From: Phaeobacter cretensis
Lineage (GTDB): Bacteria; Pseudomonadota; Alphaproteobacteria; Rhodobacterales; Rhodobacteraceae
Direction: 5' to 3'
Assembly: GCF_047372505.1 (NCBI RefSeq)
Contig: NZ_JBKBEU010000001.1
Span: 3,658,001-3,722,000, forward strand
DNA: 64,000 bases
Part shown: in pieces, positions 9,267 to 17,927 of the stretch
How positions within the stretch are numbered: position 1 is the first letter of the stretch
Layout: every line of letters begins with the position of its first letter
The notes under the pieces: generated by a model
What the model was told of the DNA's origin: nothing
Databases searched by the model: none
Seen by the model: the letters and a program-made list of their open reading frames with translations, nothing else
Position numbers and translations under genes: made by a program

Positions 9267-9677
9267 ATGGCCAGTACAGCCTTTGAAGAGATTGTCGAAG
9301 ATTTCGAGTTTCTCGAGGATTGGGAAGATCGCTACCGGCATGTCATCGAACAGGGCAAGGCGATGGATCCGCTGGACGATGCGCTGAAAGTGGCCGCTAC
9401 CAAAGTTGACGGCTGCGCCAGTCAGGTCTGGCTTCACCCCACCATCGAGGCCGGTGTGTTCCATTTTGATGGCGAAAGCGATGCAATGATCGTGCGCGGG
9501 CTGATCGCGGTTCTGCGTGCGCTTTACAATGATCTGACATTAGGCGAGGTTCTGGCGGTTGATGCACGGGCTGAACTGTCAAGACTGGGACTGAATGATC
9601 ATCTATCCGCGCAACGCTCCAATGGTCTGACAGCCATGGTGCAGCGTATTCGCGAAACGGCTGCTGCTGCGAGCTGA
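9267..9677 (+). CDS. SufE-family sulfur acceptor
   Basis: 136 aa. SufE proteins accept persulfide sulfur from the cysteine desulfurase SufS and pass it to the Fe-S assembly scaffold. The N-terminal EIVEDFEFLEDWEDRYRH is the family signature, and KVDGCASQVWL carries the persulfide cysteine. The length matches SufE. It stands alone, away from a suf operon, which is common in alphaproteobacteria. A GAGGAAC ribosome site lies close to the ATG. Confidence 0.92.
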   Translation: MASTAFEEIVEDFEFLEDWEDRYRHVIEQGKAMDPLDDALKVAATKVDGCASQVWLHPTIEAGVFHFDGESDAMIVRGLIAVLRALYNDLTLGEVLAVDARAELSRLGLNDHLSAQRSNGLTAMVQRIRETAAAAS

Positions 9678-9698
9678 CCCTCGGCGTAGGTCAGCTAT

Positions 9699-10391
9699 TC
9701 AGGTCGAATTTCGAGCATATAGTTTACTCATGTGGTCACGAAGTAGCGCCACGCGGCGGGGGCGAAAGCTCTCACCGGTTTTCTTGTATCCTTCGATGCG
9801 GGTCACATGAAAAATACGAAAATCCGTTCGCTTGCAGCACCAGGCCAGCAGCATCACGTTCCGGTCATGATAGGATAGCGCCAGTGGATATATGCGGCGT
9901 TGGGTCAGGATATCTTTCAAATCGCGATAACCAATGTCCAAGGCTTCCTCCGCCCACATAGCCTCGCGCAGCAGTGTCATGTCGATTGATGGTACGGGGG
10001 GCGTGTTGAAACGGTGCACCATGTTAACAGCGTGCATGGCCTGTTGCTGTTGGCGCTCCGGAAGGGTTGCAAGGATCTTGACCAGTGCATCCTTGGCGGC
10101 TTGCGCCAGATCTGCGTCACCGCGCTGGTTTATATCCGCTAGCCCGAGAGTCAGCGCTTCCAGTTCGATTTGGGTAAAGGTCTGAGGGGGCAGGGCGGGG
10201 TCTTCGATCATCGTATAACCAAGCCCAGCCTCACCATCAATTCGAGCACCGGCAGCACGCAGGCTGTCGATGTCACGGTAGATCGTGCGCTCCGAAACCT
10301 CCATTGAAGCGGCCAGCCGCGCGGCGGTGACCGGTGGGCGCAACCCCCGGATCAAATGCAGCAATCGAAAGAGACGGTCTGTTTTGGGCAT
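9699..10391 (-). CDS. YafY-type helix-turn-helix/WYL transcriptional regulator
   Basis: 230 aa. Residues about 1-60 form an HTH_11 domain (VTAARLAASMEVSERTIYRDIDSLR), followed by a linker and a C-terminal WYL domain (from about 135), which in this family binds small ligands or nucleic acid. It is divergent from a glutathione S-transferase gene at 10486 with about 95 bp between starts, so that gene is its most likely target. The inducer is unknown. Confidence 0.87.
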   Translation of the reverse strand: MPKTDRLFRLLHLIRGLRPPVTAARLAASMEVSERTIYRDIDSLRAAGARIDGEAGLGYTMIEDPALPPQTFTQIELEALTLGLADINQRGDADLAQAAKDALVKILATLPERQQQQAMHAVNMVHRFNTPPVPSIDMTLLREAMWAEEALDIGYRDLKDILTQRRIYPLALSYHDRNVMLLAWCCKRTDFRIFHVTRIEGYKKTGESFRPRRVALLRDHMSKLYARNST

Positions 10392-10485
10392 GAAGATATG
10401 TATTCACGGACATCCTGACAGGAACTGACAGGAGGCTAACGGTATATCAAGGGCACCAACACCACTAACTAGGAACGTCATTGAT

Positions 10486-11100
10486 ATGCCAACCCTTTAC
10501 CATTCTCCGAACAGCCGCTCGTCTCGTGTGATTGCGCAGCTGATACTCATGGGCAAGCTGGATGAGGTTGAGGTAGTTTTCGTCGATATCCCGCGCCAGG
10601 ACGGCGGTGGGCGCCTTGATCCCCGGAACCTGCATCCGGAGGGAAAAGTGCCATATCTGCTTACGGATGAGGGTCATGGAGTGCGCGAAAGCGCGGCAAT
10701 CATGATGTATCTTGATGAGCTATTCGGCCAACCGTTAAGCCCAAAGATCGGCGCGCCACAGCGCGGTGCCTATCTCAGCTGGATGGCTTATGCGGGGGGG
10801 GTATTGGAACCTGTTTTGGTCGCCGCGTTCTCGGGGTTGGATCATCCTGCCATGACCAACACATTTCGCAGTATGACCGAGGTCTGCAACGCGCTGGAAA
10901 CAGCCCTGAGTGATGCGCCGTATCTGTTGGGCGATGATCTTAGTCTTGCTGATATCTTGCTGGCTTCGCCGTTCCAGTGGGCGCCGCATCTGATGCCGGA
11001 TAATCCTGTTCTTCAGGCTTGGGTGAAGCGCGTCGGTGCTGCGCAGGACAGCGAGGCAATCCTAGCCTATGAAACGAAGGCGATGGAGCAGTTCAGCTGA
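10486..11100 (+). CDS. Glutathione S-transferase family protein
   Basis: 204 aa. The N-terminal thioredoxin-like domain (about 1-80) has LYHSPNSRSSRV near the active site, EGKVPYL with the cis-proline and ESAAIMMYLDEL, which contacts the glutathione gamma-glutamyl group. The helical C-terminal domain has LLGDDLSLADILLASPF, the N-capping box of the family. It probably conjugates or reduces electrophiles using glutathione in the cytoplasm. It is divergent from a WYL regulator. Confidence 0.9.
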   Translation: MPTLYHSPNSRSSRVIAQLILMGKLDEVEVVFVDIPRQDGGGRLDPRNLHPEGKVPYLLTDEGHGVRESAAIMMYLDELFGQPLSPKIGAPQRGAYLSWMAYAGGVLEPVLVAAFSGLDHPAMTNTFRSMTEVCNALETALSDAPYLLGDDLSLADILLASPFQWAPHLMPDNPVLQAWVKRVGAAQDSEAILAYETKAMEQFS

Positions 11101-11149
11101 CGGGTAGTGGCCTGTGTGGGGTCAATGAGCCCCAAGTCTAAATAGCCCT

Positions 11150-11178
11150 ACGACGCGCGTTGCCTAATCGCGCGTCGT
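11150..11178. terminator. Strong hairpin over the DUF1638 gene 3' end
   Basis: ACGACGCGCG and CGCGCGTCGT make a perfect 10-bp stem with a 9-nt loop that spans the stop codon region of the minus-strand DUF1638 gene. No clean T tract follows, so it may be a stability element or a weak terminator for either converging gene. Confidence 0.45.
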
Positions 11179-11889
11179 CGCGTCGCCCCACCGCAAAAGC
11201 GCTGTTTCGAGGTCACCATAGCCGGTAGGGCGATGTTCGAATTCTAGCCCCATGCGGTCAGCGCAGGCCCGAGCCTTTGTAACCAATGCGGGATCGCTCA
11301 ACTGCGATTGATAGACCAACTTTGTATAGTTTCCGAAAACCATGTCGCGGAGTTCGGGATTCTTGTCTAAACCCATCGGGCGCCAGACAAAGGCGTCGAA
11401 CTGTTTCACCAGAAAATCGGTCAGATAAAAGGCGGTGATTTCTCCGGCGTCGCTATGTGCGGCGAACCGGCTGTTTCCTTCAAAAAAGGAATAACAGTGT
11501 GGTCCGGCAATCATCTCAACACCGAGTTCTGCACATTTACGCTCCAGCAGTCCGCCGGTGCCGCAGTCAGCATAAACGATGTAGATTTTGTCGTAGACGG
11601 TTTTGTGCTTTGCAACCGCACCGTCAACGGCATCAACGATCTGTTCTGGATACAGATGCAGCTTGGCGGGCAGGCAGGTCAGATCTATGTGATCAAGCCC
11701 GTTCGCGTCCTTGATGTCAAGGATCTCACGCGCAAGGGCACCACAGGCGATAAGCAATATGCGGCCTGTTTTACGCTCCGGTGCTGCCAAACCCTGTTCG
11801 GTCAGCGAGGCTTCCTCAAGCGTTCGCCCGGTGGGCGGTTGGAACGCCGCTCGCTCAGTCAGGCGGGCGGCGCGTCCTTTGCGTGCCAA
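11164..11889 (-). CDS. DUF1638 family protein linked to corrinoid methyl transfer
   Basis: 241 aa. The central region (about 42-230) is DUF1638: ILLIACGALAREILDI, LPAKLHLYPEQI, YIVYADCGTGG and HCYSFFEG. The family is typically encoded beside corrinoid proteins and methyltransferases; its biochemical role is not firmly known. It begins one base after the corrinoid protein gene, so the two form an operon, and bmt lies within 3 kb. I infer a role in methyl transfer, corrinoid maturation or repair, without direct evidence. Confidence 0.82.
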   Translation of the reverse strand: MARKGRAARLTERAAFQPPTGRTLEEASLTEQGLAAPERKTGRILLIACGALAREILDIKDANGLDHIDLTCLPAKLHLYPEQIVDAVDGAVAKHKTVYDKIYIVYADCGTGGLLERKCAELGVEMIAGPHCYSFFEGNSRFAAHSDAGEITAFYLTDFLVKQFDAFVWRPMGLDKNPELRDMVFGNYTKLVYQSQLSDPALVTKARACADRMGLEFEHRPTGYGDLETALLRWGDATTRD

Positions 11890-11890
11890 A

Positions 11891-12592
11891 TTAGGCGCTC
11901 ATCTGGTTGTGCTTACGCGCGACAAAATCCTTGGCCATTTCAACCGCTACAGCGGCGTCACGGCAGTAGCCGTCTGCTCCGATAGCCTTGCCGAACTCTT
12001 CATTCAGCGGCGCGCCACCCACAAGCACAACATAGTCGTCGCGCTTGCCTTGTTCGACCAAGGTGTCGATCACAACCTTCATGTATGGCATGGTGGTGGT
12101 CAGCAGCGCAGACATGCCCAGAATGTCAGGTTGATGCTCTTCCAGTGCTTCCAGATAGTTTTCGACCGGGTTGTTGATGCCGATATCGACGACCTCAAAA
12201 CCGGCACCTTCCATCATCATCGAGACGAGGTTTTTGCCGATATCGTGAATGTCACCTTTCACTGTACCAATCACCATGGATCCCATGCGCGGTGCACCAG
12301 TCTCGGCCAGAAGCGGTTTCAGGATAGCCATGCCACCCTTCATTGCGTTGGCTGCCAGCAAGACCTCAGGTACGAAAAGGATACCGTCGCGGAAATCCGC
12401 ACCCACGATTGTCATGCCGCCGACCAGTGCTTCGGTCAGAACCTTGTAGGGCATCCAGCCACGAGACAGCAGAATGTTTACACTCTCTTCGATCTCTTCC
12501 TTGAGGCCATCATAAAGGTCATCGAACATCTGCTGGACGAGTTCTTCGTCGTTGAGATCTGCCAGGATGATGTCATCTGCGTCTTCCGACAT
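11891..12592 (-). CDS. Corrinoid (cobalamin-binding) methyltransferase subunit
   Basis: 233 aa from the ATG at 12592 (MSEDADDIILADL), chosen because family similarity begins here and AAGGAA precedes it. Residues about 15-90 form the helical cap found in MtbC/MetH-type modules. Residues about 100-225 form the B12-binding Rossmann domain with GDIHDIGKN, whose His ligates cobalt. It carries methyl groups between methyltransferases. With the nearby Bmt it fits the split methionine synthase reported for roseobacters, where catalytic and cobalamin domains are separate polypeptides. The downstream partner is DUF1638. Confidence 0.9.
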   Translation of the reverse strand: MSEDADDIILADLNDEELVQQMFDDLYDGLKEEIEESVNILLSRGWMPYKVLTEALVGGMTIVGADFRDGILFVPEVLLAANAMKGGMAILKPLLAETGAPRMGSMVIGTVKGDIHDIGKNLVSMMMEGAGFEVVDIGINNPVENYLEALEEHQPDILGMSALLTTTMPYMKVVIDTLVEQGKRDDYVVLVGGAPLNEEFGKAIGADGYCRDAAVAVEMAKDFVARKHNQMSA

Positions 12593-12775
12593 GGGTGTAT
12601 TCCTTGACTGGGCGGGGTGACCCCGGATTGGCCTCGTTCTATTCGTATTGGTCCAGATTGCCCCTAGGAGACTGCAATGTTTGCGACATTGCCTTGGTCC
12701 GAACCGACCTATAGGGCCAAAAATAGCGGAATAATAATGAAGATTTCGCATGGAAATCTTCGGTTTCCCGCGTTT

Positions 12776-12790
12776 GTTCTTTATTTGTTC
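12776..12790 (+). promoter_or_regulatory. LexA (SOS) box, GTTC-N7-GTTC
   Basis: GTTC, seven bases (TTTATTT), then GTTC match exactly the SOS operator known for alphaproteobacteria such as Rhodobacter. It lies 25 bp before the radical SAM start at 12815, where bound LexA would block transcription. The site is part of an 11-bp tandem repeat. Confidence 0.7.
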
Positions 12791-12814
12791 TTTATTTTGC
12801 GGCAATGTCCGCAG

Positions 12815-13921
12815 ATGACTGATATTTTGACCCCACCGCCGCAACGTCGCAAAGCGCGCGCCAGTCTCAGCAATGCGGCAGGTCGCTTTGATCTGACACG
12901 GGCCGCAGTCGATGACGGTTGGGGAGGTTTGCAGGATTCGGTGGTTGATATCGATGGCAGGAGTGTGCCGCGCATTGATACCGACATCCGATACGAGGTG
13001 GCGCGGTCGTTGATTTCATATAGTAAATCTCCCGATCTGCCATTCGACCGGTCGATCAACACCTATCGTGGCTGCGAGCATGGTTGCATCTATTGTTTTG
13101 CCAGACCCAGCCATGCCTATCTTGGTCTGTCGCCGGGCTTGGATTTCGAAACCCGCTTGATTGCGCGACCCAACGCGGCAGAGGTTCTGCGTCGTGAGCT
13201 ATCAAAGCCGCGCTATAGCGTGGCGCCCATTGCCATCGGCACCAATACCGATCCCTACCAGCCCTGCGAACGCGATCTTGGGCTCACCCGCGCCTGTCTT
13301 GAGGTGCTGGAGGCATTTTCCCACCCCGTTGCCATCGTCACAAAAGGCACGCTGATTGAGCGGGATCTCGATATTTTGTCAGCCATGTCTGCGCGTGGTC
13401 TGGTGCGGGTGGGTATTTCGGTCACCACACTTGATGCGGATCTGTCGCGTCGGATGGAGCCCCGTGCCCCATCACCTGCCCGGCGTCTTGCAACGATCCG
13501 TCGCTTGTCGGATGCGGGCGTACCGGTGCGGGTCATGACATCGCCCATTGTACCGGGGCTGACCGATCATGAATTGGAGGCATTGCTGGCGGCTGGATCC
13601 GATGCAGGGGCAGATGCGGCCAGTTGGATTATGCTGAGATTGCCGCGCGAGGTGTCGGAGCTTTGGCAGGAATGGTTGGCGGAACATGTGCCGCTGCGAG
13701 CGGATAAGGTCATGGCAAGGCTGCGCGAAATGCACGGCGGTCGGGACTATGACCCGCGCTGGGGGCATCGTATGCGGGGGGAAGGCCCCTATGCCGAGGT
13801 GATCGCCAGTCGATTTAAGGCTGCGTGCAGGCGTCTGGGGCTCGCGCAACGCTCACCTGAACTGCGCTGTGATCTCTTTGCAAAGCCTGCGCAGCCCGGA
13901 GATCAGTTGGATCTGTTCTAG
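12815..13921 (+). CDS. PA0069-family radical SAM protein, probable DNA-repair enzyme
   Basis: 368 aa from ATG at 12815. C87, C91 and C94 (CEHGCIYC) form the CX3CX2C motif that binds the 4Fe-4S cluster and S-adenosylmethionine; FARPSHAYLGLSPGLDFE and GTNTDPYQPCER are typical of the family, which is related to spore photoproduct lyase. The last five residues, QLDLF, match the bacterial beta-sliding-clamp binding consensus. Together with the LexA box just upstream this suggests an SOS-induced enzyme recruited to DNA. The substrate is unknown. An upstream extension of the frame was rejected because the SOS box would then lie inside the gene. Confidence 0.88.
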   Translation: MTDILTPPPQRRKARASLSNAAGRFDLTRAAVDDGWGGLQDSVVDIDGRSVPRIDTDIRYEVARSLISYSKSPDLPFDRSINTYRGCEHGCIYCFARPSHAYLGLSPGLDFETRLIARPNAAEVLRRELSKPRYSVAPIAIGTNTDPYQPCERDLGLTRACLEVLEAFSHPVAIVTKGTLIERDLDILSAMSARGLVRVGISVTTLDADLSRRMEPRAPSPARRLATIRRLSDAGVPVRVMTSPIVPGLTDHELEALLAAGSDAGADAASWIMLRLPREVSELWQEWLAEHVPLRADKVMARLREMHGGRDYDPRWGHRMRGEGPYAEVIASRFKAACRRLGLAQRSPELRCDLFAKPAQPGDQLDLF

Positions 13922-13942
13922 CCTGCAATCGTGTCGTCAACT

Positions 13943-13988
13943 AAAGCTTGCCCGAAGCGATGGTATGTCACTTCGGGCAAGCTTTTGT
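13943..13988. terminator. Terminator between convergent genes
   Basis: AAAGCTTGCCCGAAG pairs perfectly with CTTCGGGCAAGCTTT (15-bp stem, 13-nt loop) and is flanked by A and T runs. It can end both the radical SAM gene and the convergent bmt. Confidence 0.9.
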
Positions 13989-14017
13989 TCTATCGGTGGG
14001 CGCGAGGTTGCCTGGGC

Positions 14018-15034
14018 TTATGCGCGACGGCGACCACGCCGACTGCGGCGCTCAGGGGCGGTATCTTCGCCAGTGCCATCGCCGGCCGATGTGAAGGGCC
14101 CTAGCGCCGAGACGATTTGGTCTAAGGTCGGTTTCTCACCGCGTGGGCGGGTGTCCAGCGCCTCGCGCATTGCACGCAAATGATCCGGCATTGTGCCACA
14201 GCAACCGCCAACTATCTTAGCGCCGCAATCGCGCGCCATGGCTGCATATTCACCCATCAGTTCGGGTGTCCCGTCGTAGTGGATATGACCATCGACATAT
14301 TTCGGGATGCCCGCGTTGCCTTTTGAAATCATAGGTCGGGTAGTGCCTTGTGCTGCAAAACCCAGGACAGTGCGGAGGATATCCGATGCGCCAGTGCCGC
14401 AATTGGCACCAAACGCGAGCGGCGCCGGATCAAAATCCTCAACCAATCCAGCCATATCGGCGGAGGTAACACCCATCATGGTGCGGCCCGCGGTGTCGAA
14501 GCTCATAGTGCCGCACCAGGGCATATCGGCCAGCTTAAACGCCTCGGCAGCGGCACGGAATTCTTCAGGAGCCGAAATCGTCTCAAGCCAAAGCACATCA
14601 ACACCGCCCTCTTTCAGTGCCTCGGCCTGCTCATGGAACATCTCCACTGCCAATGAATGGCTCAGGTCACCCACGGGCTGCATGATGTCGCCGGTAGGGC
14701 CAACAGATCCAGCGACGGCGATCTTGCGTTCTGAGCGGTCGGCGACGTTGCGACCCAGCTCGGCACCCGCGATATTTAACTCGCGAACCCTGCGTTGGGC
14801 GTCGTGCAGTTTCAACCGCGACGCGGTGCCACCAAAAGTATTCGTCAGGAATAGATCGCTGCCCGCATCAACCGATCCCTGATACAGCGCAGTGATCTTC
14901 TTTGGTTCGTCCACGTTCCACAGTTCAGGCGCATCACCGGATTGCAGGCCCATGTTGAATAGATTGGTGCCGGTGGCCCCATCAGCAAGAAGAGCATCCT
15001 TGGTCTCCAGCAGCGTGATGAAAGTGTTGGTCAT
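14018..15034 (-). CDS. bmt: Betaine/homocysteine S-methyltransferase
   Basis: 338 aa from the ATG at 15034 (MTNTFITLLETK). It is a TIM-barrel pterin-independent methyltransferase: DGATGTNLF near the N-terminus, GANCGTG with the first zinc Cys, and VGGCCGT with the paired zinc cysteines that activate homocysteine. The C-terminal tail is basic (RRSRRGRRRA). In roseobacters this protein acts as the homocysteine-binding module of a split, cobalamin-dependent methionine synthase or as a betaine-dependent enzyme; the corrinoid gene at 11891 supports the former. An inverted repeat at 15170 lies in its upstream region. Confidence 0.9.
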   Translation of the reverse strand: MTNTFITLLETKDALLADGATGTNLFNMGLQSGDAPELWNVDEPKKITALYQGSVDAGSDLFLTNTFGGTASRLKLHDAQRRVRELNIAGAELGRNVADRSERKIAVAGSVGPTGDIMQPVGDLSHSLAVEMFHEQAEALKEGGVDVLWLETISAPEEFRAAAEAFKLADMPWCGTMSFDTAGRTMMGVTSADMAGLVEDFDPAPLAFGANCGTGASDILRTVLGFAAQGTTRPMISKGNAGIPKYVDGHIHYDGTPELMGEYAAMARDCGAKIVGGCCGTMPDHLRAMREALDTRPRGEKPTLDQIVSALGPFTSAGDGTGEDTAPERRSRRGRRRA

Positions 15035-15169
15035 GGGCGATTCCTGTGGGACTTGTTTGGGGAGGTCTGCCAAGGGAGGCGGATGCCATCAACCCCTTTC
15101 GGCATATGACGGTAACCCGGTCTGTCATGCGCGACGTACAAGGGCAATTTCATTTTTTTCATCTTCATT

Positions 15170-15183
15170 ATGAGCGGCCTCAT
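15170..15183. promoter_or_regulatory. Inverted repeat upstream of bmt
   Basis: ATGAG-CGGC-CTCAT is a perfect 5-bp inverted repeat about 135 bp before bmt, with AT-rich sequence next to it. It could bind a regulator of methionine metabolism. I found no riboswitch fold that I could support. Confidence 0.3.
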
Positions 15184-15229
15184 CACTTGTTACGTCGTTG
15201 TCCCATTCGGGACGCGGGATTTCGCGCAG

Positions 15230-17218
15230 TTAGGCACTGCGGCGTTCTAATTTATGCCGGATGCTCTTGTTGTCTGCGGGGACGGCGGGTGTTTCGCCCT
15301 GACGCGGGAAATTGTTGCTACCATCTGCCTGTTCATTCTGTGTTGGCCAGTGCGGTAACGGTGCCGGGTGGTGGACCAGACGGAGCAGCTCCGCGAGAGC
15401 AATCGCCATCTGCAAGAACGACGGGGCGGCGACATAGCGGTCTTCCCACTTGGGTGCGAACGCGGTCTTGAACCGGCGTAGTCCGGGATCCAGGCGTTTG
15501 GCAAAACGATGATCAGGCACAGCCGCCAACGACAAGCGAGGCACAGCTGCTTCGGCGGCGTCGGACAATGCAGCGCGGATCAGCGCGTGGCTGGTACCAT
15601 CAGGAGCATCTGACAGCAGTCGGATCAGATCGAGACACCATTCCTTGGGGGTCGCATGAAAACTGACAAACCCGACCATACGATTGTCGTGCCACGCAAT
15701 GAATACCCGTTGCTGAGCCAGATATTCTGGCTGAAATCGTCCCATGGTCGTGCCCTTTGCACCGCCGTGAGCAGATTGCCAGGCGGCATCGACCTGGGCC
15801 ATTTTTTCGGTCAAGACATCTTGATCGGCAGACTGATCTGCCGCGAGGACGCGAACGCAGGCCTTCTCAGCCTGCCTTAATTTTCGACGTAGCTGACGGC
15901 GGTTGGAACCTGTTTCGTTAAACGAGATAGGGCACAGCACAGCCTCTTGCGCGATCCGCAGAACCCGCCAACGCGCACGGCGGCAATCTACAGCGTCTCG
16001 GGCGCTGCATTTATACAGGCAGGCGACAGCATTGCGCAGTCTAGCATGGGATTTCAGCCCTGGAAGTGCTTCGGTCAAGTGGCCACTGACGGTGCCAAAC
16101 AACGCAATCGATGCCTGAGGACTGTCGAGAAGTGCGACTTGGTTCAAGCCAAAGGCGTGAATGTGTCCACCATTTTGTTGGATGACGGCACTTTCTGCCG
16201 TTGGGCGGTTCTGTGGCAAGTGCGAGGCTGGTCGCATGGCGCTGCCCTGCAAGGCCTCCGGATCTGTGGCCGCGGCGCTGGTGGCATCTGTGCCGCCAAC
16301 TGCCAACCAAGCGAGAGTGGGCCAGGCAAGGCAAAGCCCGGCGACGATGGCTGGCAGAATGTAATAGACAAGTCTGAAGGCCACGATCGCGGCGATAACC
16401 TCTGTGGTAATTTGCGCGGGCAGCATTGCACAAAGAGCAAGCTCAAACGCGCCGGCGCCGCCGGGGGCTGAAGAGAGTATGGCTACGCCAAGCGCCAGAA
16501 AATAGGCAGGTAGGAGTGCTGCCAACGATAGGTCCACGCTTTCAGGCAGCAACAACCAGAGCGCAGTGCCGGCTGCGATCACATCGATCAGAGCCCAAAA
16601 TCCGAGTGCAGTGATTGCTGTCACTGATGGCCACCGCAGGGTCATACGACCAATCCGAACAAGCGGAACAATAGCCATCGTGCCTATCATGAGCAGTGTC
16701 GCTGATAGTATAGCACCACCAAGCCAGATGTTCGACACAGGAGCCGGGCTGATCATCAGGGCCGCGCCGCATATTCCGGCCAAAGCAATCAGGAATGTAA
16801 CGGCGACCATACCCGTGAGCTGTGCAGCGCGTAACGGCCGCAGGCCTTTCAGCATGCGCCAACGTGCGAATGCCCCGGTCACCAGACCAAAACCCAAGGT
16901 CTGTGACAGTGCTATCGCGACGATACCAGCGCGCCGCGCTTTGGGGCCGTCTAACCCGGTTCTGAGATGACGGTGCGCGACAGTGTCATAGCGACCAAGA
17001 GCCCCGAAGCTGATGCAAGTTGCGAGCAGAGATCCGCCCCATTGCCAGGGCGACAGGGTGCTTAATATCTCGCGCAACTCCTGCACATCCGGCAAAGGCA
17101 CATGTGCCTGCAACAACGCGATACAGCCGATCATAACGGCCACAGGCACTGCCAGACGCAGGCTGCGCGCGGCAGCCCGCGTTGGTGCGCGGCTGACAAT
17201 GGACGGGTACTTGGGCAT
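15230..17218 (-). CDS. MprF-like aminoacyl-phosphatidylglycerol synthase/flippase
   Basis: 662 aa. The N-terminal half (about 15-320) has about eight hydrophobic segments with family markers SFGALGRYDTVAHRHL and SSAPGGAGAFELAL, typical of the MprF flippase region. The C-terminal half (about 345-610) is the DUF2156 GNAT-like synthase domain, with CPISFNETGSNRRQLRRKL and WCLDLIR. The family transfers an amino acid from tRNA to phosphatidylglycerol and flips the product, lowering surface charge and raising resistance to cationic peptides. It is shorter than the roughly 840-aa Staphylococcus protein, with fewer membrane helices. The amino acid used is unknown. Confidence 0.85.
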   Translation of the reverse strand: MPKYPSIVSRAPTRAAARSLRLAVPVAVMIGCIALLQAHVPLPDVQELREILSTLSPWQWGGSLLATCISFGALGRYDTVAHRHLRTGLDGPKARRAGIVAIALSQTLGFGLVTGAFARWRMLKGLRPLRAAQLTGMVAVTFLIALAGICGAALMISPAPVSNIWLGGAILSATLLMIGTMAIVPLVRIGRMTLRWPSVTAITALGFWALIDVIAAGTALWLLLPESVDLSLAALLPAYFLALGVAILSSAPGGAGAFELALCAMLPAQITTEVIAAIVAFRLVYYILPAIVAGLCLAWPTLAWLAVGGTDATSAAATDPEALQGSAMRPASHLPQNRPTAESAVIQQNGGHIHAFGLNQVALLDSPQASIALFGTVSGHLTEALPGLKSHARLRNAVACLYKCSARDAVDCRRARWRVLRIAQEAVLCPISFNETGSNRRQLRRKLRQAEKACVRVLAADQSADQDVLTEKMAQVDAAWQSAHGGAKGTTMGRFQPEYLAQQRVFIAWHDNRMVGFVSFHATPKEWCLDLIRLLSDAPDGTSHALIRAALSDAAEAAVPRLSLAAVPDHRFAKRLDPGLRRFKTAFAPKWEDRYVAAPSFLQMAIALAELLRLVHHPAPLPHWPTQNEQADGSNNFPRQGETPAVPADNKSIRHKLERRSA

Positions 17219-17332
17219 CAGGATCCTTGTTGCTTACGGCGTTTCGCCATCTGCGGATCCTAAGCACGATGAATTGTCACCGGGTTAATGCATTTGATAT
17301 ATCAGTAATTTTTACGCCAAAACGCCGCAAAT

Positions 17333-17650
17333 TCAGGCTTTGTCATTCAAGATATCTGCCTTAGCTTCAGGTAGCAGGGCAGCACGTTTGTCACGTACCT
17401 CGTCGGGGCTTGCGCGCCCTTTTAGATCGCCGCTAACCTTGCGTAGAACATCCTCAAAACCGGCTTCCTCAAAATCTGCTTTGATCACTTCGAGCGCATA
17501 GGCATCGGCGTCAGCTCCTGTTTTACCCAGAAGGCCAGCAGCCCAGAGCCCCAACATCTTGTTGCAGCGCGCCTGTGCTTTGAATTGCATCTCTTCATCG
17601 TGGGCAAATTTAGCCTCAAAGGCATTTTCGCGGTCGTCGAATGTGGACAT
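17333..17650 (-). CDS. DUF1476 protein, F1F0-ATPase inhibitor (zeta subunit)
   Basis: 105 aa from ATG at 17650, with GGAGGATCC just before it; an in-frame upstream extension was rejected. MSTFDDRENAFEAKFAHDEE is the family N-terminus, and the inhibitory helix in the Paracoccus denitrificans zeta subunit is in this region. The rest is a four-helix bundle. It binds F1-ATPase and blocks ATP hydrolysis in alphaproteobacteria. It is divergent from purC, which starts 277 bp away. Confidence 0.9.
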   Translation of the reverse strand: MSTFDDRENAFEAKFAHDEEMQFKAQARCNKMLGLWAAGLLGKTGADADAYALEVIKADFEEAGFEDVLRKVSGDLKGRASPDEVRDKRAALLPEAKADILNDKA

Positions 17651-17927
17651 GGATCCTCCTTCATCTCTACAATCGTTGTACGTCAGTAGGATATGTGAAC
17701 GATTTACTGCACCAACAAGAGGTGAGCTGGGCGATTGATTGATGATCAACAGTCATCACTTACTGCAGCGTCTGATCCGATCGCAGGCAATTTCATTCGC
17801 CGATTATCGTCTGCGCCGTGTAGATACATGCGGGACAGGGACCAAGCTTGCGGCAAAGCGCCCCTTGCCTTATGAGGGCGGCAGTTCCCGGGCATGAGAT
17901 TCCCGCTTTTTTCCCGAAAGGCTGCGC

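Noticed and set aside
11711..12607. 298-codon plus-strand frame opposite the corrinoid protein gene
   Set aside because: The minus-strand product has the cobalamin motif and family length; the opposite frame is Cys/His-rich noise.
12677..12814. 46-residue N-terminal extension of the radical SAM protein
   Set aside because: It would place the LexA box within the coding region and the extra sequence is not family-like.
15035..15229. Possible SAM or SAH riboswitch before bmt
   Set aside because: I could not find a consensus core or pseudoknot; only a simple inverted repeat is supportable.
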